Assembly (NCBI GenBank): GCA_027943245.1
Contig: JANDJZ010000061.1
Coordinates: forward strand, 1-64,000
Source of the DNA: Acanthamoeba sp. SK_2022b
Taxonomy: Eukaryota; Discosea; Longamoebia; Acanthamoebidae
Reading direction: 5' to 3'
Length of the DNA: 64,000 nucleotides
Shown: in pieces, positions 58,972 through 64,000 of the stretch
How the letters are laid out: each line of letters starts with the position of its first letter
How positions within the stretch are numbered: position 1 is the first letter of the stretch
Notes under the pieces: model-generated
What the model was told of the DNA's origin: nothing
The model's database searches: none
The model's input: the letters and a program-made list of their open reading frames with translations, nothing else
Program-made: the position numbers and the translations under genes

Positions 58972-60915
58972 TCAAGCCTGCTCAAACATCCAGCCTTCCC
59001 ATCCATCAGCCACTCGATTTGTTGTCGTTCTCACGTGCCCGTCCTCATCACACGCCAGCACGTAGTGCGGTTCTCTGTTACGCACGATGAAGGCGACCCC
59101 TTCAGAAGCACGCTGGATTTTCCAGCCCTCCCAGCCATCAGGACAACGGTTCATGGTGGTCGTGATGTGCCCCTCGTCATCACAGGCAAGCACGAAGCCC
59201 TGCTGCTGATTCCTCACGAGAAAGAAGATCTCGGGCTCCGGGTGGGCTCGTTCGACGTGCCATCCTTCCCAACCCTCTCGTACTCGGTTGTGGGTCGTTT
59301 TCACCTCGCCAGCATCGTCACACGCCAGAACGAAGCTCTTTCCATTGCTGGCGACCTTATTGCGAGCGATGAAGTAGACCCGAGAAGGATCGAAGTTGAA
59401 GTTCAAAGGTGAAGTAGATACTCGCGAGACGGTGCCTGTGATCGGGTCGTAATGGATAAGCGTATCGGAATTGTTGCCCTCCCTCACGGAGAGGTGACCT
59501 TGATGCGCATCGTTGCGAGTTACTACGCGTAGCCACTCCTCCCCGTTGCGTAGTATCCTCGCTGTGGCACCAACGGGCGAGGCCTCCACCATCTCCACGC
59601 GGTAGGAGACATCCTTGCGGTAAGGCTCCCCTCCCACGTGTTGGATGGCCCAACGGGCAGGCTTGTTCGACTGCCACGCGGGGTCGCGAGAGTGAGGAGA
59701 GTGCTTCATCGATAGGTAGTGTCCGCTGCGTTGGCTGCGCAAGCCCCCGCCATGCTCCCTCCACATGCTTCCATCATCGGCCGGGTTACGAAATTGCACT
59801 ACCTCGTCGTGTCTTTTTTGCTTGGATTGCCTCACGTGGGCGAAGCGCCACGAGCGCGTGCTGCACAGAGTCATGCCGTGATGAGCCTGGTGGAAGAGGG
59901 CCCAGTGACTGCCTCCATTCTGTCCATCTTTCCACGCGACGAGGGGATCGCGATTCTTTTGCATGCTCTCCCTCACGTGGAGGTACATTCCTGAGGTCTC
60001 GTGGCGAACGTTGACGAGAGGGCCGATATCGAGGGCACCCTCCTTCGTCACGAAGATGGCAAACACCTCCAGACCCCAGCCATGCTTGGTGAGGCTTGCG
60101 TCGAGCTTGCCGTCGGGCCTCATGTACAAGTGAGGAATCACTCGCTTCGTCCCGTTCAGGGCCACATGGAAGTGGGCGCCCTTGCCTGAGTGGTCATCAT
60201 GAAGAGGATTGTTGGCCTCGAATCCCATCAGAGTGATGAAGCAACCACGACGTTCGAGGCTCGTCCCCCATCTGCTGTCCACGAGCACAGCTCGCACGGC
60301 GAATTGGTAAGCGATGGCCGCCTGCGACTGCACCTGCAACACCTCCGGATCGGCGGCGCCGTACCCGCCGGCCGTCTTCCAGAAGTGCGCCGGCGGGACG
60401 CGTCCGCGTTGGAAGTGCTCGATGCGCTGCTCCAGACCTTGGCCGCGCTCGTGGTAGAGATTGGTGTGAATCTCGAATGCGCTCCAGATGCCACTGTGTC
60501 CCGGTGCCGAAGGCAATCCTTTCACATCTAGCTGGACTACCAGCGAGCCCCAGCCGCCGTTCTCCGGAACTAACTTGGTCCTGCTCCGGCCGGCCTCGCC
60601 GCTCACCGCGCCGCTCACGGCCCACAACGCGGCTGGGTCGTCGCCCCACTGAACGCGGAGTACCGGCTGCAGGGTTCGGTTGGTCGGACCGACGACGAAG
60701 ACGACTGCGTCGGTGAGGGATGCGAAGGCGTAGCTCGGGTACTTGGCCTTCGATAGGAATTTCGCGTGCACGACATCGCTCAGCCTGGGAGCCCTCCCGT
60801 CATATCCCAGGAAGAGGCGCCACGGTCGGTAAGTCTGGATGGTCGGGTACGGCTCCCCGCTCTGGGGCTCAGGGCGCACAATGCGTATGGCCAGCCAACA
60901 GTCTTCAGGGTTCAT
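58972..60915 (-). CDS. Intronless protein with three C-terminal WEGW repeats, unknown function
   Basis: The first in-frame ATG is at 60915 (MNPEDCWLAIRIVRPEP). The frame stays open upstream to 61134 without an ATG, so an upstream exon is possible. About 647 residues run without an intron. The N-terminal half has Trp/Gly-rich beta-like sequence and a His cluster (LHDDHSGKGAHFHVAL, about 60160-60205) reminiscent of metal-binding DDHFH motifs in bacterial MepA-type peptidases; this is weak. The middle resembles beta-trefoil or fascin-like sequence (HETSGMYLHVRES, RSGHYLSMKHSP). The end has three about 42-residue repeats with LACD(D/E)xGxVxTTxNR and GWEGW, near 59350-59225, 59215-59095 and 59085-58975. 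Family not recognised. Lack of introns is unlike every large neighbour. Confidence 0.7.
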   Translation of the reverse strand: MNPEDCWLAIRIVRPEPQSGEPYPTIQTYRPWRLFLGYDGRAPRLSDVVHAKFLSKAKYPSYAFASLTDAVVFVVGPTNRTLQPVLRVQWGDDPAALWAVSGAVSGEAGRSRTKLVPENGGWGSLVVQLDVKGLPSAPGHSGIWSAFEIHTNLYHERGQGLEQRIEHFQRGRVPPAHFWKTAGGYGAADPEVLQVQSQAAIAYQFAVRAVLVDSRWGTSLERRGCFITLMGFEANNPLHDDHSGKGAHFHVALNGTKRVIPHLYMRPDGKLDASLTKHGWGLEVFAIFVTKEGALDIGPLVNVRHETSGMYLHVRESMQKNRDPLVAWKDGQNGGSHWALFHQAHHGMTLCSTRSWRFAHVRQSKQKRHDEVVQFRNPADDGSMWREHGGGLRSQRSGHYLSMKHSPHSRDPAWQSNKPARWAIQHVGGEPYRKDVSYRVEMVEASPVGATARILRNGEEWLRVVTRNDAHQGHLSVREGNNSDTLIHYDPITGTVSRVSTSPLNFNFDPSRVYFIARNKVASNGKSFVLACDDAGEVKTTHNRVREGWEGWHVERAHPEPEIFFLVRNQQQGFVLACDDEGHITTTMNRCPDGWEGWKIQRASEGVAFIVRNREPHYVLACDEDGHVRTTTNRVADGWEGWMFEQA

Positions 60916-61218
60916 GTTTTGTGTGGTAATGACAGGACCGGGTACGGTAACCGGTTTACACCTGACATGATTTGGCAGGAATGTGCGAGGAATGTCTACA
61001 GCAAATTGAGTCAATGCATTCCTCAATACCTCAAGATTCAAGTACAAGGACCTTTCATCACTCACTCCCCTGTGGAAGAAGCTGGCAAAGCTGTTCAGTG
61101 AAGATATTGCATAGCAAAGATGACACAACAACACTTATTGGTAAAGCTGGCTCCTTGCATCCAGGTATGGTGCCGATACAGCAGTGATGTCAACAATGTA
61201 ATATACAACAATAGCTGC
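60916..61218. other. Intergenic region between two minus-strand genes
   Basis: About 300 nt. Its left part is an open extension of the intronless gene's frame without ATG. No other gene seen. Confidence 0.4.
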
Positions 61219-62560
61219 TCAGCATGCTGATGTTGCTGCACCAGCCAGCTGGAACAGCGTGCTCATAGCCGCCAACAGTCGTGTCTGCAGGCCAGTAAGT
61301 AAAAGGCGCTAAACGATGCAATGAATGGGAAGTAAGGGAGGGGGCACCTGATGCGAGAGCGGGAGAGGCTCGACAAGCAGCGGGGAGTAAACACCTCTCA
61401 TCTCGCGCAGATGCTGGCTATAGACCTCGGACGGCGAGGCCAGCAGCACCAGCGGTATGAGACGCGGCTGGGAGAGCAGATAGATCTGCACCTTATCGAG
61501 GCTCGCCAGGTCCACCACCAGCGCGTCCACTCGCCCTGGGTGCCGGTGCAAGGCATCAGGAATGTGTTGCTTGGGCAAGGCGCCGGACAGGTCGGGCAAG
61601 GCACTACCTTCACCCTCCTCGACCCCTTGCAGGCAGGCCAGCACCTCCTCTCTGTGCGAGGCAATCGTGACTTGCGCTCCGGCGCGGCTCAGTTGAGACC
61701 GGATGATGTGACAGTCGGTGTCGCTGCTGACGAACACCAGGACCTGCTTGTTCTCCAACAGCTTCTCCTCCAGGTTTTGCTTGGAGCCACGTCGGGAGAT
61801 GGGCTTGACGCCTGCCCGTGTGTATGTATCAAGGCGAAGAAAAGTGAAAGAAGGGTTTTTCTGGGAGCGACACATACCGACGCCGACCGGGATGGTAAGG
61901 TGGAATGAAGCGCCTACGCCGCCCTGGCCCCAGATCTTGCCTCCGAAGAACCGGCACAGCTCTCCACACAGATGTAGTCCTTGCCGTTGATAAAAAGACA
62001 AGGTAAGAGCGAAGAGCGAAGAGCGAAGAGCGAAGAGCGAAGAGCGAAGAGCGAAGGGTGATACCCAAGCCCATGCTGCTGAATTTAGTTGCTCGAGTAG
62101 ATCCGGAGAGAGAGGTGAAAGGGTCGAACAGGTCAGCGAACTCGTCCTCCCGGATGGTCATCGTCGTGCCCTGCACCCGTACATGCAGCACAACGTCCTC
62201 CAGCCCTGCCAAGTTAAGCCTGTTGCATCGCTCCTCCGCCTCGGCGGACCGGGGTGAAGGCGGCGCGCTCGACAGAGAAACCGCTCGGGTTGGCTGTCCA
62301 CCGTTGAGCTTGTGTACTACGGCCGGCGCTGGCGTCTCCTGGTCCGTATGGAGTGAGACGGTGACCACCGTCTCTCCCTTCCTGGCTGAGCCTTCGCCGC
62401 CGGCGTCGCTGAGGCAGAGCGTGTGTCGCACGAGGCTGCAGATGAGCTGCATCAGGCGTCCGCGATCCGTCGTCACATAATGCGGGACCTCGTCCGCGAC
62501 CTCGAACCGCAACTTGGGCTCTACAGAGCCACCAATGTCACGGCCGACCACACACACACA

Positions 62561-62621
<61 letters not shown>

Positions 62622-63383
62622 AACCATCTGAGACGCAGAGCTACGAAGAATGGGCAAGCGGTTCGGAGCTACCGATGTTGGAGATTGCTCTGTCCATGAT
62701 AAATTGGGAGCTCTCCGCCAGCAGCTCCTTCAGCTCGAACGTGGTGTCCATCTGCGACTCCAGAACGGCGTTCGTGAGAAAAACAGGCTTCGATGCGTGT
62801 GCGTGTCTTTGGTATATATGCCGGGAGTGCGCACCAGGGTGAGCTTGCGGGCCTTGAGCTTGCTCAGGTCGAGCACATCGTTCACCAGCTCCAGCAGCGT
62901 CTCCGACTCGGCTTGTATGTCGCTCAGGCACTCTGCCTGATAGGGCGTCATCTCCGTGTCCTCCAACAGGCTCGCCATGCCGCTGATGCCTGTCAGCGGC
63001 GTCCGCAGCTCGTGGCTCGCCACGGCCAGGAAGTCGTCCTTGGCCACGTCGAGCATCTCGAGCCGCTTGTTCTTGCGCTCCATGCGGTGGTTGGCCCGGC
63101 GGAGCTCGTCGGCCAGGAGCGCGTTCTCGAGCGAGTTCATGAGCTGGCCCGTGAGAATGTTGAGCAGCCGCAGCCGGTTCTCGCCAAACACGCCCGCGCT
63201 CATGTGGTTCTCCAGGTAGATCATCCCGCGGTGCTTGCTCTTGAGCGACAGCGGCGTGCACAGCACGGAGCGGGGTCGCCGCTTGGCCACGTAGGCATCG
63301 TCCTGGAACTTGCCCTCGACCATCGCGTCCCCAATCAACACCGTAGCTGGTCACATCACAGGAAATACACCCACGGCCACCGT

Positions 63384-63466
<83 letters not shown>

Positions 63467-64000
63467 AAACGAAATGCACTCTTGGAATGCCAGCAGAAGT
63501 TGAGAATGGCGTTGGGCAGGTTCGAGCTGTCCCCCGTGTACACCGACTTCCTCAACTGCACCTTACGCTGCTCGCCCGTGCAGCACGCGTCGCACAGACA
63601 GAAAAAGGTTTCAGAAATATGAAAAATAATATTTGTTTGATGTGATAAGAAAGCTCATTGTTAAGTGGCCGTACGTGAACGTAGGCCGCCTTGGCCTTGG
63701 CGCGGACGAAGAGCTGCGTCGTCTTCGCATCGCTACTGCTGCTGCTGCTGCCGCTGCTGCTGCTCTTGTCGCTCTCGTCCGACGAAACCTCGCCGGCCTC
63801 CTCTGTAAGCAGAATCACGCCCTGCACCGGTGGATGTGAGTCACCTCGACAAGCGGCCACACCACACCACACACCACACAACACTACACAGAGCTGGCGT
63901 GCCCTTGTGGAGCCGGTGATATCGAGTATGAGGGCCAGAGCCGACCGCAAGAGGTCCTTGGTCTCGAGCTTGGACGAAAGCTGCTGAGAGGCCTGCACCA
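61219..64000 (-). CDS. 3' part of a second hybrid histidine-kinase-like protein (runs off the right edge)
   Basis: Read on the minus strand from 64000, the sequence enters inside a GAF domain (ASQQLSSKLETKDLLRSALA) and continues through FVRAKAKAAYVHV, VAKRRPRSVLCTPLSLKSKH and GVFGENRLRLLNILTGQLMN. Then come HisKA with ASHELRTPLTGI (about 63000-63030), an HATPase-like domain (62520-61910) and a receiver-like domain (about 61770-61370) with DALVVDLAS. The last exon, TRLLAAMSTLFQLAGAATSA, stops at 61219 and aligns with the end of the paralogue at 48611. Exon order and intron positions match the 39.7-48.6 kb gene, in inverted orientation. As there, the N-box Asn is His (SLVRHTL) and the G1 Asp is missing (VQGTTMT). 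The kinase and ATPase domains, if present, lie outside the window. Confidence 0.8.
62006..62056. repeat. Heptanucleotide tandem repeat (AGAGCGA)x7
   Basis: Seven perfect AGAGCGA units inside an intron of the minus-strand hybrid kinase, between the HATPase exons. The sense strand reads (TCGCTCT)n. Confidence 0.9.
62549..62620. repeat. (CA)n microsatellite, one interruption
   Basis: Intron of the minus-strand hybrid kinase. It reads (TG)n on the sense strand. Confidence 0.95.
62844..63193 (-). repeat. Inverted partner of the 46696-47045 tract
   Basis: Second copy of the near-identical HisKA-coding tract, in the minus-strand kinase. The exact boundary is set where silent differences become frequent. 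Confidence 0.8.
63389..63465. repeat. (CT)n followed by (TG)n
   Basis: Intron of the minus-strand hybrid kinase. It reads (CA)n then (GA)n on the sense strand, complementary to the tract at 62549-62620. Confidence 0.95.

Noticed and set aside
60913..61134. N-terminal extension of the intronless protein to 61134
   Set aside because: No in-frame ATG in that stretch; the first ATG is 60915.

Overview
This window looks like nuclear chromosomal DNA of an amoebozoan, most probably Acanthamoeba. The evidence is GC-rich coding sequence with strong G/C bias at third codon positions, genes cut by many short GT-AG introns (mostly 60-150 nt), very short intergenic gaps, many long (CA)n/(TG)n tracts confined to introns, and an amoeba-type gene repertoire (GBD/FH3 formin, LRR Rap-GAP, hybrid Ser/Thr-histidine kinases). 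I built the gene models by joining reading frames at plausible splice sites. Gene ends and domains are firmer than individual junctions.

Left part (1-24.5 kb): a 5'-partial gene on the minus strand for a signal-anchored protein, and a 2-kb gap holding a diverged inverted repeat. Then six plus-strand genes follow: a kinesin motor fused to a U-box and an F-box (2297-5441), an LRR/Rap-GAP protein (5639-13215), an unrecognised protein (13407-14841), an Abp1-like ADF-H/SH3 protein (14990-16524), a formin (16919-23040) whose proline-rich FH1 region is split into tiny in-frame exons, and a PH-domain protein (23427-24487).

Middle (24.5-39.3 kb): a minus-strand Sec7-PH ARF exchange factor and an MCP1-like multi-pass membrane protein; plus-strand FAM50/XAP5 and a small disordered protein; then, on the minus strand, a weak Ala-rich gene, a PH-I/LWEQ actin-binding protein, and a large protein joining a papain-like domain, a beta-propeller and a Vps62 domain.

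Right part (39.7-64 kb): a giant plus-strand hybrid kinase (Ser/Thr kinase, STAND-type ATPase, GAF, HisKA, degenerate HATPase, receiver-like), TRM1 tRNA methyltransferase with a candidate mitochondrial presequence, a CH-domain/SBF2-like coiled-coil protein, TspO, a YeeE/YedE transporter, an intronless minus-strand protein with three C-terminal repeats, and the 3' part of a second hybrid kinase, an inverted paralogue of the first.

Many products act on actin, membranes or small GTPases (formin, Abp1, I/LWEQ, CH, Rap-GAP, ARF-GEF). I see no operon-like logic beyond dense packing. No tRNA, rRNA, CRISPR array, transposase or virus-like gene was recognised.
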